Shown: one piece after another, positions 26,846 through 35,669 of the stretch
Position numbering within the stretch: position 1 is the first letter of the stretch
Layout of the letters: every line of letters starts with the position of its first letter
Program-made: the position numbers and the translations under genes
Notes under the pieces: generated by a model
Databases searched by the model: none
What the model saw: the letters and a program-made list of their open reading frames with translations, nothing else
What the model was told of the DNA's origin: nothing
Assembly: GCA_021404525.1 (NCBI GenBank)
Contig: JAAWWE010000005.1
Coordinates: 124,001-188,000 of the forward strand
DNA length: 64,000 bases
Reading direction: 5' to 3'
DNA from: Rhodobiaceae bacterium
GTDB taxonomy: Bacteria > Pseudomonadota > Alphaproteobacteria > Parvibaculales > Parvibaculaceae

Positions 26846-27655
26846 TCATGTATTTTGGTAGTTCGGGGCCCGTTTTCCCAGAAAAGCGCTGATCCCCTCG
26901 CGAAAATCCTCTGTCTGGGCGCAGAGAATCTGGTTGCGATCCTCCATGGCGACAGCCGCTTCGAGGCTGCCTGCGTCCACGCTCATGTTGAGGCATTCTT
27001 TTGTGAGGCGGAGCCCCAGGGGTGTGGTTGTCAGCATTTCGTCGAGATAGGGCTGTACAGCTTCTGCGAGCTGATCATCGGGCACGACCTCTGACACGAG
27101 CCCCACGCGTTCCGCGCGGGACGCGTTGATGAAGCGCCCGGTCATCATGAGTTCGCTCGCGACCGATACGCCCACAAGGCGGGGCAGAAAATAGCTCACA
27201 CCGATGTCGCAGGCGGATAGGCCGATGCGGATGAATGCAGCATTCATCCGCGCACTTTCGCCAGCAATACGGATGTCGCTTGCAAGCGCGAGCGCAAATC
27301 CGCCGCCGCAGGCAGGGCCATGCACCAATGATATGATGGGCTGGGGCGCGCGCCGCATGCGCATGACAATTTCGCTAATCCGTCTTTGCCCTACCAGACC
27401 GGCTTGGGGACTTGAGCTTGTGTCGGCTTCCGGCGTGTTTGACCGGTCTTTCAGGTCAAGACCGGCGCAGAATGCCCGTCCGGCGCCGCGCAGCACGACC
27501 ACCCGCACGCTATGATCCATATAAAGCGCCCCGAAATAGTCGAGCAGATCGGAGACGAGCTCCGGGTTCATGGCATTGAGTGCATCGGGGCGGTTCATGG
27601 TGACCCAATCAACAGCGCCCTGTTTTTCGATCTTCAACGTTTTGTAAGTGGTCAT
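26846..27655 (-). CDS. Enoyl-CoA hydratase/isomerase (crotonase) family protein
   Basis: 269 residues of crotonase fold. The oxyanion-hole regions are FCAGLDLKDRS and HGPACGGGFALALASD. The two catalytic glutamates of classical enoyl-CoA hydratase are not in their usual places: the first reads GGGFALA instead of GGGxELA, the second FIRIGLSACDIG instead of FxxPEIxLG. An Asp in ACDIG may take over, as in a known subgroup with the SACDIGVSYFLPRLVG pattern. GGAGGA precedes the ATG. Hydratase activity is therefore likely but not certain. Confidence 0.9.
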   Translation of the reverse strand: MTTYKTLKIEKQGAVDWVTMNRPDALNAMNPELVSDLLDYFGALYMDHSVRVVVLRGAGRAFCAGLDLKDRSNTPEADTSSSPQAGLVGQRRISEIVMRMRRAPQPIISLVHGPACGGGFALALASDIRIAGESARMNAAFIRIGLSACDIGVSYFLPRLVGVSVASELMMTGRFINASRAERVGLVSEVVPDDQLAEAVQPYLDEMLTTTPLGLRLTKECLNMSVDAGSLEAAVAMEDRNQILCAQTEDFREGISAFLGKRAPNYQNT

Positions 27656-27700
27656 GACGAATTCCTCCCGGCCATGGACTGGTTTGTTGGATTTAATTGA

Positions 27701-28042
27701 TTAGCGATGGCGGGCGATCTGATCCAGTTCGTGCTGCAGGGCCGCATCCATATTGAGCCAGCGCAGCGCTGTTCTCCCGTGAGCGTCCTGACGCACGATG
27801 TCCGCCTGAAAAGGGGAAAGCGTTTCCGTCCCTGACAATCCGACATTCCCGGTCACAAGGCTGCCAACGGATCCGTTGCTGTGGAAGTGGTTGATTGCCG
27901 CGCCACCGACCGACCAGTCATGGACGATATAGGCAAAGCCCTCTGTTTCCACCCTCAACCAGGGTTGGCTTGCGCGAATGTGCAGGCGGCGCTCTTCCTG
28001 GAGGCGGCGCGCCCAGGACAGGGCGACGGGTTCACTCGACAT
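27701..28042 (-). CDS. PilZ-domain protein (putative c-di-GMP receptor)
   Basis: 113 residues, about one PilZ domain. The c-di-GMP signature is visible as an Arg-rich N-terminal stretch RRLQEERRLHIRA followed by HDWSVGGAAI, matching DxSxxG. The rest is short beta strands (GSLVTGNVGL, ALRWLNMD). GAGGAG lies before the ATG. Such proteins bind cyclic-di-GMP and act on partners in motility or surface polysaccharide. It is 46 bp upstream of the crotonase gene on the same strand, though a functional link is not obvious. Confidence 0.75.
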   Translation of the reverse strand: MSSEPVALSWARRLQEERRLHIRASQPWLRVETEGFAYIVHDWSVGGAAINHFHSNGSVGSLVTGNVGLSGTETLSPFQADIVRQDAHGRTALRWLNMDAALQHELDQIARHR

Positions 28043-28211
28043 ATAGGCTCCTCAGCGGGTCTCATCTTGGTCTGGTTGGTCGCTTTTTGGTATTTTGGCA
28101 CGTCTGGCTTGGGTTCGAAATGGTCATATTAAGGGCTGTGCCGGTTCTCCAAGTTCCTCTATAAAGCGGCTTTCCGAGATGAACCTGTCTCCAGACGTAA
28201 GCGAGAATTCT

Positions 28212-28613
28212 ATGGCTGATACGCAACCCATCATGATCGAAGTAGGTGCCGGTGAGCTGATCGATAAGATCACCATCCTCACCATCAAATCCGAACGGAT
28301 GAGCGATGAGGCCAAACTGAAGAATGTTCGCCACGAATTGGGTGTGCTCAGTGCGGCGCGTGATGCGGCGCTTGAAGATACCGCAGAACTGCAAAAGCTC
28401 ACCGGTGCGCTCAAAGAAGTGAATGAAGCACTCTGGGTCATCGAAGACGATATTCGGGAATGCGAACGGGACAAGGATTTCGGTGAAAAGTTTGTGGCGC
28501 TCGCGCGAGCTGTCTATGTCACCAATGACAAGCGTGCCGCGTTGAAAAAAGATATCAATCTTGAAACCGGTGCCACAATCGTTGAAGAAAAATCCTACAC
28601 CGAATTTGAGTGA
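28212..28613 (+). CDS. DUF6165 family protein
   Basis: 133 residues. The N-terminus MIEVGAGELIDKITILTIKSERM is the DUF6165 signature; the middle is a predicted coiled-coil (ELGVLSAARDAALEDTAELQKL) and the end charged. An in-frame region upstream could extend the reading frame to 28095 but lacks family similarity and a good RBS. DUF6165 genes are often beside lipopolysaccharide glycosyltransferases, and here the 3' end overlaps the convergent heptosyltransferase-like gene by 19 bp. Function unknown. Confidence 0.82.
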   Translation: MADTQPIMIEVGAGELIDKITILTIKSERMSDEAKLKNVRHELGVLSAARDAALEDTAELQKLTGALKEVNEALWVIEDDIRECERDKDFGEKFVALARAVYVTNDKRAALKKDINLETGATIVEEKSYTEFE

Positions 28614-29557
28614 GCGGTTAATCCGGCTTTCACTGCTTCATATACCCGTTCAACGGATAGATCCTGCAGGTCCTCAACCTCAATGGCATCAAACTGATCT
28701 GTCTTGATGCCGGTTTTTTCCACGGTCGTGTGCGACCCGAAAAGGGCAAGCCCTGGCTTGCCCATATGGGCTGCAAGGTGGGATGGACCCGTGTCGTTGC
28801 CCACAATGTAGGACGCTGCTTTTACAACGCCCGCAAGATCGAACCAGTCCAGAAACGATCCACCTGTGAGTGTCGTGCCAGGAATGTTGGCACAAAGCTC
28901 CATCTCATCAGGACCCGGCACGGTGACCACTTGGCGTCCGTCTGTGATAAGGCACTCGGCGAGCTCTTTGTAATATGGCCAGCGTTTGTGGGGCAGAGAA
29001 GCAGATGAGCCAGGCACCAACAAAACAAAGCCCGAGGTGAGTTCTGCTTCTTTAAGTAAGGGGCTCACATCGTTCGCCATCCAGCTGACATCTGGATGCA
29101 TTGTGTGCTTGCAGGCGAGGCCGGCGTCGGTGAGTTGTCCTTCCATGCGTCGGAGGCTGTGGATTGATTTCGGGTCTTTCGCTTTGTGGGGGTGGGAGCA
29201 TCCAGGCGCTGTCCCGGACCATTCCACGCCCGGGAAAATCCATTTGAAATAATCCGTGGTGCGTGATGAGTTTTGCAGGTCATAGACCCGGTGGATATTG
29301 AGAGTTTTGAGGTTGCGCCGCAGCGCCCACATTTTGTCGAGCCGCCAACGAGACTCTCGGGGATCACGCACCACGCTGTCGACCCAGGGGCAGCGATCCA
29401 TGATTTTTGCGTAAGCGGGTTCCGTGAGCACGGTTATCTGTTCATCTGGGTGGTGGATGCGAATGTCGTGCAGTGCACCTTCGCTCTGTATCACGTCGCC
29501 AAAAGCGCCATGCTTGATGATGAGTATGTTTTGTCGACTGCCCATAGCGCCTGTCAT
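28595..29557 (-). CDS. Glycosyltransferase family 9 (heptosyltransferase-like)
   Basis: 320 residues with a GT-B fold. The N-terminus ILIIKHGAFGDVIQSEGAL is the GT9 signature, and the C-terminal domain has VPGSSASLPHKRWPYYKEL and ASYIVGNDTGPSHLAAHMG, the nucleotide-sugar site. It probably transfers heptose or a related sugar to lipopolysaccharide core at the inner membrane. The ATG has only a weak RBS; a second ATG four codons in is possible. The 3' end overlaps the convergent DUF6165 gene. Confidence 0.9.
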   Translation of the reverse strand: MTGAMGSRQNILIIKHGAFGDVIQSEGALHDIRIHHPDEQITVLTEPAYAKIMDRCPWVDSVVRDPRESRWRLDKMWALRRNLKTLNIHRVYDLQNSSRTTDYFKWIFPGVEWSGTAPGCSHPHKAKDPKSIHSLRRMEGQLTDAGLACKHTMHPDVSWMANDVSPLLKEAELTSGFVLLVPGSSASLPHKRWPYYKELAECLITDGRQVVTVPGPDEMELCANIPGTTLTGGSFLDWFDLAGVVKAASYIVGNDTGPSHLAAHMGKPGLALFGSHTTVEKTGIKTDQFDAIEVEDLQDLSVERVYEAVKAGLTAHSNSV

Positions 29558-29614
29558 AACAAGCCAGGGGCGGGTGCGAAACCTAGAAGATGCGGGATCT
29601 ATAATCTGCCAAGC

Positions 29615-30310
29615 CTAAAAGACATGGGGGATCACCCGCGCGCGGACGCGGGACGTGTAGTCCGCATAGCCGTCCAGATCCTGACTTAACTGTTTTTCTT
29701 CGATCAATATCCGTGGGAGCAGGAAAAGGAGTGTGCCGGGAAGGGCAATGAGCGCTGCAGCTGATGATTCCAGGAACAGGCCAATTCCGACAAAAAACAG
29801 GATGAAACTTGAATACATGGGATGACGGACCCGGGCATAAGGGCCCGTGTCGATGACATATTGTTCCCGCTCATGGGTTTTGACGATGTTTGCGGCAAAG
29901 GTGTTGGCGCGAAAGGTGCGCCAGATCATGAAACATCCCGCGAGGAAAAGAGCCACGCCTCCCCAATAGCCAATCATGTCTGGAAGCGTTGGCAGGAGCT
30001 TCAGCTCGTGCACGTCCCAGGGAATGAAGAGGAACCAGACAATGATGAAGGTAAGGAGAAGGGCTGTGGCGAATTTGTCGGCGAGTGGTTGCTCGCCTGC
30101 AAGCGAGGTTCTGTCTTTCATAAGGTCGGGGTCTGTCCAGGAGAGCCAGATCGTCGCGATGACATAGACAGGTGTGATCAGGAGCAGGAATTCCCAGCCT
30201 CGCGGCCAATCGAAACCGCCTGTCAGATACCAGGTCGGTGCGAAGAGCATGGTAGTGTAGAAGGCAAGTGCAAATGCCGATCCGACAAGGCCTCTGAAAA
30301 AAACAGCCAT
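29615..30310 (-). CDS. Isoprenylcysteine carboxyl methyltransferase (ICMT)/PEMT-like membrane protein
   Basis: 231 residues with about five hydrophobic segments. The signature of the ICMT/phospholipid methyltransferase family is VIDTGPYARVRHPMYSSFI followed near the end by EEKQLSQDLDGYADYTSRVRAR. The family methylates isoprenoid, lipid or small thiol substrates with SAM at the membrane. GGGGGA precedes the ATG. It is 57 bp upstream of the heptosyltransferase-like gene on the same strand. Substrate unknown. Confidence 0.88.
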   Translation of the reverse strand: MAVFFRGLVGSAFALAFYTTMLFAPTWYLTGGFDWPRGWEFLLLITPVYVIATIWLSWTDPDLMKDRTSLAGEQPLADKFATALLLTFIIVWFLFIPWDVHELKLLPTLPDMIGYWGGVALFLAGCFMIWRTFRANTFAANIVKTHEREQYVIDTGPYARVRHPMYSSFILFFVGIGLFLESSAAALIALPGTLLFLLPRILIEEKQLSQDLDGYADYTSRVRARVIPHVF

Positions 30311-30380
30311 TCTTATTGGTCCCCCTGTTCTTTTTGCAGATCATATCACTCAGGGGGCTGATTGGAACTCAGTGTGCGGT

Positions 30381-31292
30381 CTATTTCATCTGATCCCAGT
30401 AGGGCTCGCCGCCAAAGCGCTCATAGATAAACTCTACAAAAACACGTACCCGTTCGGCGAGATGCCGGTTGGGTGGGTAAAGCAGGCAGAGTTGAAGGGT
30501 GCTTGGGGTCCAACCCGGCAACACGGTGACGAGCTTGCTCGCCTGAAGCTCTTTGCCAATGATGAATGTAGGGAGAAGGGCGATGCCCAGACCGGCGACA
30601 GCACCATCGCGCAGGACCTCGCCATTGTTCGAGCAGAGCGAACCTTTGGTGTGGATCGTCTCTTCTCTTTCGCCATTGCTCAATGTCCAGGAATTGCCCG
30701 AAGCAAGATTCCCATAATGCAGGCAGGGCAGATGGGTAAGGCCGTGAGGCTCCGTTGGCGCGCCATGTTCTTTTACGAATGAGGGCGCTGCGCAGAGGAC
30801 GCGTTTCATCTCGACAATCTCATGGTCGATCAGAGAAGGAACGGGTGTCGGTGTGCCGATGCGGACTGTGATGTCGTACCCGTCGCTGGCGGGGTCGATG
30901 AAGCGATCATTGAGCTCCAGCTCGGTCGTGATGTCTGGATAGCGTTGCATGAAATCAATAAGCGCGGGTCCCATGTGCGCCATTCCGAAGGAGAGAGGCG
31001 CATTGATTCTGAGCGTGCCTGCAGGTTTGTCGCTGGTGTCTTTAAGACTGCGCTCCGCCTCTGACAGGTCATCCAATATGGTTCGGCATTTCTCGTAGAA
31101 CGCCTCGCCGCTTGGTGTTGGCGATACCCGGCGTGTTGTCCGTTGGAGAAGCTGGACACCTAAATCATCTTCCAGGTTGATCACCGCCTTGTTCACCTGG
31201 GATCGGGAGGCGCCGAGCTTGCGGGCCGCAGCGGCAAAACCGTTCTGCTCAACAACTGCTGCAAAAGCTGTAATTGCTGCAAACCTGTCCAT
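30381..31292 (-). CDS. LysR-family transcriptional regulator
   Basis: 303 residues. Residues 1-60 are the winged HTH (RFAAITAFAAVVEQNGFAAAARKLGASRSQVNKAVINLE), and from about 90 the periplasmic-binding-protein-like effector domain, starting LRINAPLSFGMAHMGP. It is divergent from two pirin genes with 111 bp between, and a 6-7-6 inverted repeat lies immediately upstream of its start, so it probably controls itself and the first pirin gene. Confidence 0.93.
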   Translation of the reverse strand: MDRFAAITAFAAVVEQNGFAAAARKLGASRSQVNKAVINLEDDLGVQLLQRTTRRVSPTPSGEAFYEKCRTILDDLSEAERSLKDTSDKPAGTLRINAPLSFGMAHMGPALIDFMQRYPDITTELELNDRFIDPASDGYDITVRIGTPTPVPSLIDHEIVEMKRVLCAAPSFVKEHGAPTEPHGLTHLPCLHYGNLASGNSWTLSNGEREETIHTKGSLCSNNGEVLRDGAVAGLGIALLPTFIIGKELQASKLVTVLPGWTPSTLQLCLLYPPNRHLAERVRVFVEFIYERFGGEPYWDQMK

Positions 31293-31303
31293 AAGAATCC
31301 TAT

Positions 31304-31322
31304 TGTCTCGTTTAGAGAGACA
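31304..31322. promoter_or_regulatory. Candidate LysR binding site
   Basis: TGTCTC (31304-31309) and GAGACA (31317-31322) form a perfect inverted repeat with a 7-base spacer, 12 bp upstream of lysR and 82 bp upstream of the divergent pirin gene. Symmetric half-sites near the regulator's own promoter are usual for LysR proteins. Confidence 0.5.
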
Positions 31323-31403
31323 GTATGTGCATTAATATAAGGATAGTAAATCATATCGGGACGATTATCTCTCTATACAGCAAACAGGCAAAGGAGAGAT
31401 CCG

Positions 31404-32108
31404 ATGATGAAAATCAGAAAAGCAGAGGATCGCGGGCAAGCAAATCTTGGATGGCTTGCCTCCCAACACACGTTTTCCTTCGGTCACTTTTACGACCCAG
31501 ACCATATGGGGTTTGGTCCCCTGCGGGTGATCAATGAGGATCAGGTTCGGCCTGGCGCTGGCTTTGATACTCATGGGCATCAAAACATGGAAATCATCAC
31601 TTATGTTTTGAGTGGTGCGCTGGAGCATAAGGACTCGCTTGGCACAGGGTCTGTGATTGAGCCAGGCGAAGTGCAGGTTATGTCGGCTGGCCATGGCATT
31701 CGACATAGTGAATTCAATGCGTCACGCGATGAACCTGTGCATTTTCTCCAAATTTGGGTGATGCCCAATGAAGACGGCACCACACCCTCCTATGACCAGA
31801 AGCGCTTTTTCGACGGTGGCGAAAAAGCGCAAGGGTTCAAACTGGTGGCGAGCGGAAGTGGACGCGAAGGCTCGCTCACAATCGGTCAGGATACTGATCT
31901 CTATGCAGGACGTTTCGTCGCTGGCGAGCGGTTCACCCATACAGCAGAGCCTGGGCGTTTGCTTTGGCTTCAGGTTGTTGATGGTTCGCTGAGCGTCGCA
32001 GGTGAGACACTCACAGCGGGTGATGGATTGGCGGTGGCCAATGAGGATGTTTTGTCATTGGACATCGTCGAAGATGCCCATCTCCTGCTTTTCGATATGG
32101 TTCCCTAA
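31404..32108 (+). CDS. Pirin family protein (YhhW-like)
   Basis: 234 residues, bicupin. The N-terminal cupin carries the metal ligands in FDTHGHQNMEIITYVLSG and GHGIRHSEFNAS, the standard pirin pattern of three His and one Glu; YhhW-type pirins have quercetinase activity. AAGGAG precedes the ATG. The gene is divergent from LysR and followed 75 bp later by a second pirin, which suggests shared regulation. Cytoplasmic; physiological substrate unknown. Confidence 0.93.
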   Translation: MMKIRKAEDRGQANLGWLASQHTFSFGHFYDPDHMGFGPLRVINEDQVRPGAGFDTHGHQNMEIITYVLSGALEHKDSLGTGSVIEPGEVQVMSAGHGIRHSEFNASRDEPVHFLQIWVMPNEDGTTPSYDQKRFFDGGEKAQGFKLVASGSGREGSLTIGQDTDLYAGRFVAGERFTHTAEPGRLLWLQVVDGSLSVAGETLTAGDGLAVANEDVLSLDIVEDAHLLLFDMVP

Positions 32109-32183
32109 AAAGCACGGCCAGGCCTTGATTTCAGGGCCTGGCACCTAGCTTGTTCAAAGACCCTGCCCTGAGGAGGATCCCAG

Positions 32184-33098
32184 ATGACTTTTCAAAGAAG
32201 TGAAACCCCACACTGTTCGGACGTTGAAGGATGTGACGCCGTCGATCTTGTGATTACCCCAAAAACGAAGGACCTTGGCGGATTTGATGTGCGCCGAGTG
32301 TTGCCGGCGGTTGAGCGGCGCAGTGTCGGACCCTTTGTCTTTTTTGATCAGATGGGACCAGCGGTATTTCCTGCTGGCGAAGGCATTAGCGTACGGCCGC
32401 ATCCGCATATTGGGCTTTCGACACTCACCTGGCTTTTCGAGGGTGAGATTATGCACCGTGACAGTCTGGGCTATGTGCAGGCGATCCGCCCTGGTGAGGT
32501 GAATTGGATGACGGCGGGGTCTGGGATTGTGCATTCAGAGCGCACCCCGGAAGAATTGCTGGATAAAGAACGTGCGCTCTTTGGATTGCAGGTGTGGATG
32601 GCGCTGCCGCAGGATCTGGAAGAAACGGATCCAAACTTCCAGCACGTGGCAGCGGCCGACATTCCGTCATTCGATGATGCGGGCATCCGCCTGTCTCTCG
32701 TTGCGGGCAAAGGGTGGGGCTTGTCATCCCCCGTCAAGGTTCATAGCGAAACCCTCTATGCTGACGTGGAGGCGGCAGCGGGGTCTGCGCTAACCGTTCC
32801 GGCCGATCATGAAGAGCGCGCCGTTTATCCTGTTCGCGGTGCGGTCGAGATTGACGGCGCGACCTTTGAGGCTGGCACCATGGTGGTTCTGAAGCCTGGC
32901 TTGTCTGTGGACATGTTGGCGCCAGAAGGTGCGCACTATGTGGTGATTGGTGGCGCGCCGGTAGATGGAAAGCGGCACCTATTTTGGAACTTTGTTTCCA
33001 GCCGTCCGGAACGGATTGAACAGGCGAAAGAGGATTGGCGTGAGGGCCGGTTTGCACCGGTGCCAGGTGATGACGAGTTTATTCCGTTGCCTGATTGA
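32184..33098 (+). CDS. Pirin family protein
   Basis: 304 residues, longer than the pirin before it. Cupin motifs are RPHPHIGLSTLTWLFEG and GSGIVHSERTPEE; the C-terminal cupin includes YPVRGAVEIDGATFEAG. It begins after a good AGGAGG. It lies downstream of the first pirin and probably belongs to the same LysR-governed unit. The two pirins are only distantly alike, so they are not a recent duplication. Confidence 0.93.
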   Translation: MTFQRSETPHCSDVEGCDAVDLVITPKTKDLGGFDVRRVLPAVERRSVGPFVFFDQMGPAVFPAGEGISVRPHPHIGLSTLTWLFEGEIMHRDSLGYVQAIRPGEVNWMTAGSGIVHSERTPEELLDKERALFGLQVWMALPQDLEETDPNFQHVAAADIPSFDDAGIRLSLVAGKGWGLSSPVKVHSETLYADVEAAAGSALTVPADHEERAVYPVRGAVEIDGATFEAGTMVVLKPGLSVDMLAPEGAHYVVIGGAPVDGKRHLFWNFVSSRPERIEQAKEDWREGRFAPVPGDDEFIPLPD

Positions 33099-33101
33099 TG
33101 G

Positions 33102-33536
33102 TCAGGCTGTTTGGGCGGTTAGACGGCGGATGCCTGCAATCTGACCACACGCGAAGGTTGCAACGCCTATAGCGACGAGGACCAGTGCGGTGATACCGGT
33201 CGCAGTCAGCATGCCTGAAACGAATGGAAGCAGTGCAATGGAGCCCACGACCCAACCGATATCGAGGGCGATGATGATCCAGGCAAGACGGGTTGAGATG
33301 TCCGGACGGGTCGCAATCCAGACAATTGCTGTGGCGAAGAGGAGCAGCTGAACACCAAGGCCCGGTAAAAGGGTCGGGTCGGGAATGCCAAAGGCTTGGG
33401 TCAGAGGCGCAGCGTCCACGAGGCAGAGCGTGCCAGTGAGGGTTGAAAAAGTGGCGTTCCCCAATAGGAACCGACGCAGCAATCTGCTTTCGGGGTTGAA
33501 TGGCGTGTCGCTCTTCCATGCATCTGTCAGGAACAT
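33102..33536 (-). CDS. Small four-helix membrane protein, unknown function
   Basis: 144 residues. After a short N-terminal tail there are about four hydrophobic segments: around NATFSTLTGTLCLVDAAPL, LLPGLGVQLLLFATAIVWIA, LAWIIIALDIGWVVGSIALL and TATGITALVLVAIGVATFA. I do not recognise the family with certainty. The ATG at 33536 has AAGGAG; a longer in-frame start at 33578 is less likely. It is 93 bp downstream of an XRE-type regulator on the same strand, a pairing that suggests it is the regulator's target. Confidence 0.8.
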   Translation of the reverse strand: MFLTDAWKSDTPFNPESRLLRRFLLGNATFSTLTGTLCLVDAAPLTQAFGIPDPTLLPGLGVQLLLFATAIVWIATRPDISTRLAWIIIALDIGWVVGSIALLPFVSGMLTATGITALVLVAIGVATFACGQIAGIRRLTAQTA

Positions 33537-33629
33537 TTGCCTCTCCTTATTGTTCGGTTTTCCGGCGAACGGTGGCATGAATGGTGGTGACGTCCAATTC
33601 CCTCAGAGGTAAGCGGCGACATTTCGCTG

Positions 33630-34442
33630 TCATGCGGTTCCAAAGATGGCGAGCCAGTTGTCGCGGCTCTCCTGATCTGCGGGCAGGAAGGATTCGATGC
33701 GAATTTCCTGCAAGGTCACATCCTGTGCGGTGCCCAGTGTCGTAATTGTTGTAACCAGCTGAATTGTCTTGCTGCCGACTTCAAGAGTAACCGGCACAAG
33801 AGGTGGCTGTTGTGCGCCTATGTCCAAGACCTTCCATTTGGCGGGGAGGTCATAGGTTTCCATCAGTTCATCCAACAGATCTCTGGTTGATGTCTCATTC
33901 CGGCTGAGCTCTGCGATGGCTTCGCGGTGAAGGCGTTGGATAATCGGGTAAGCAACATCATCCCAGTTCGTCACAAGATCCCTGAATCCGCCCGGCGCAA
34001 ACATGCGTTTGAGAAGGTTGGGTTTTGGCTCAGGTGAGGCTGGCTTGCCGCCGGTCGCCGCCCAATAGGTCTGGTTGGCGCTCAATATGTTCCAATGGCG
34101 ATCAATTGCAGCTGCACAAAAAGGATCATTGGTCTTCAGCATGAGGTTGACCAAGTGCCGGATTTCGCTCATCTCGGGACTGTCATAATCGGACTCTGCA
34201 AAGGCAGATGGAAATCCCGCTGCAATGAGCAGCGCGTTCTGCTCGCGCAGCGGTATGTCAAGGGTGTCGGCCAAGGTCAGCACCATCTCGCGGCTCGGCT
34301 GCGCGCGTCCGGTTTCCAGGAAGCTCAGATGGCGCGGCGAAATGTCTGCGTCGCAGGCGAGGGCAAGTTGGCTCAACCCTTTGGCTGTTCGCCATTCCTT
34401 AAGCATGGCGCCAACGGCACTTTGTGTAGGAGCTGATTGCAT
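33630..34442 (-). CDS. XRE-family regulator with MmyB-like ligand-binding domain
   Basis: 270 residues. Residues about 10-70 form the HTH_3 domain (LKEWRTAKGLSQLALACDADISPRHLSFLETGRAQPSREMV). The rest is the MmyB-like domain, recognisable by FCAAAIDRHWNILSANQTYWA, a PAS-like fold that binds a small hydrophobic ligand in related proteins. It probably controls the small membrane protein gene downstream and itself. The RBS is weak. Confidence 0.9.
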   Translation of the reverse strand: MQSAPTQSAVGAMLKEWRTAKGLSQLALACDADISPRHLSFLETGRAQPSREMVLTLADTLDIPLREQNALLIAAGFPSAFAESDYDSPEMSEIRHLVNLMLKTNDPFCAAAIDRHWNILSANQTYWAATGGKPASPEPKPNLLKRMFAPGGFRDLVTNWDDVAYPIIQRLHREAIAELSRNETSTRDLLDELMETYDLPAKWKVLDIGAQQPPLVPVTLEVGSKTIQLVTTITTLGTAQDVTLQEIRIESFLPADQESRDNWLAIFGTA

Positions 34443-34572
34443 GAAAGTCCGACCTCTCTTTGTTCCTCTCAGACTTAAGAAGAAGTTGGCTGGAATGAGG
34501 AGCCATTCGATCGGACAATGGTGGAGCCAATCACCTGTGTGAGTGCCGTGACACTATGGTGTTTGCTGGGCC

Positions 34573-34998
34573 CTATTGAGCGTAATACTCCACCATCGGC
34601 TCGCGGGTCCCGTTGAGATATTGAATGATGTCGTAGGTGTCGAAGACAAGTGAGATGGCAAGCGTCACAGTTGCGGTATAGAGCCAGGTGCGAAAATAGG
34701 GGCGTCCTTCGGTCTCTGACCTGCCGGTGAAAATCCGATAGATGAAATATGCAAAGGCACCAGCCCAGAAGATATGACCCAAGCCAAAGAGCTTGGTGAT
34801 CATGTTCCCTTGCGCGGTGTAGATGTAAAAGCCGAGGGCAAAGTTCAGAACCTGTGCAGCAATCAGCACCTGAGCTTCCCGCCTTTTGATGAAGAGGAAG
34901 GGCAGCAGGATGAGCAGCGTCTGCATCCAGGTCAGCCACCATTGTAGCCATAGTGGAAATTGCGCGATCTGCGCGTTCATCTCATTAAAGGCATCCAT
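34573..34998 (-). CDS. Small membrane protein, unknown function
   Basis: About 141 residues with four hydrophobic stretches: LQWWLTWMQTLLILLPFLFI, VLIAAQVLNFALGFYIYTA, LFGLGHIFWAGAFAYFIYRI and WLYTATVTLAISLVFDTYDI. The start is uncertain: 34998 has AAGGA ten bases upstream, an ATG three codons further out is too close to that site. I do not recognise the family. It is on the same strand as, and 130 bp upstream of, the XRE regulator. Function unknown. Confidence 0.75.
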   Translation of the reverse strand: MDAFNEMNAQIAQFPLWLQWWLTWMQTLLILLPFLFIKRREAQVLIAAQVLNFALGFYIYTAQGNMITKLFGLGHIFWAGAFAYFIYRIFTGRSETEGRPYFRTWLYTATVTLAISLVFDTYDIIQYLNGTREPMVEYYAQ

Positions 34999-35368
34999 TT
35001 CGGTCATGTCCTTGTGGGTTGTTTGGTCCACAAGCTATGGGGTGCGTGACCGTCACCCAACTACGCGGGAGGTAAGGGTGTTTCGCGTGGTGCCTTTCCT
35101 TCAGTTGCTAATGATGTTTTCACATTCCGATGGCGTCGGAACGGTCTCCTCGTCCACCTGCTCTTCGGAAATTTGTGCTTGGTGATGGTCGGTGAGGTTC
35201 TGCTTCCCCAGCGTTATCGATCAAAGGGTTGTGTGGCAAATTGGCGCGTTCAGTTTTTCATGCGGACGCCTGATTAACCATGAATTACTGGTGATTATTC
35301 AGGCTGCAATTTGGCTAGGCGGCCTGCGCGGCAGATCTACTGCCATACATTACGCTGTGTGGTGAATG
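34999..35368. other. Gene-free stretch before tRNA-Arg
   Basis: About 370 bp with no convincing reading frame on either strand. It contains TTAACCATGAATTAC at 35274-35288, near a CtrA box but mismatched in the last half. No direct repeat of the tRNA 3' end was seen in it, so no integrated element is supported. Confidence 0.6.
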
Positions 35369-35445
35369 TGGTGACCCCGGGTGGATTCGAACCACCGACC
35401 CTCAGATTAGGAATCTGATGCTCTATCCAACTGAGCTACGGGGCC
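35369..35445 (-). tRNA. tRNA-Arg (anticodon CCU)
   Basis: Read on the minus strand, the acceptor stem GGCCCCG pairs with CGGGGTC (one G-U), the anticodon arm is TCAGA-TTCCTAA-TCTGA giving anticodon CCT, and the T arm has GGTTCGAATCC. Discriminator A is followed by a genome-encoded CCA. It decodes AGG. All four arms fold normally. Confidence 0.97.
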
Positions 35446-35669
35446 AGAGATGCAGCAATTGGGATTTGTATAGCAGAGTGCCGCTGCGTGAGGTAGGTGG
35501 TTCCCTCTCTGATTTTGGGTCGATGAAGGGCTGTTCTGATCGCGTTCGTGTGATGTTTTTTTCCGAACCACGCTCGCAAAGCTGAGGTTCCACGAGAGCC
35601 AGGCCTAGTTGTTTTGACTGTATTAATCGACCGATACCTGTCCGAACGATAGATGATCTTTCCGATTAC

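Noticed and set aside
35274-35288. CtrA box TTAA-7-TTAC
   Set aside because: The last half-site is mismatched and no gene start lies at a fitting distance.
35369-35445. tRNA-Arg as an attachment site for a genomic island
   Set aside because: No integrase gene, no repeated tRNA 3' end and no clear mobile genes lie on either side.
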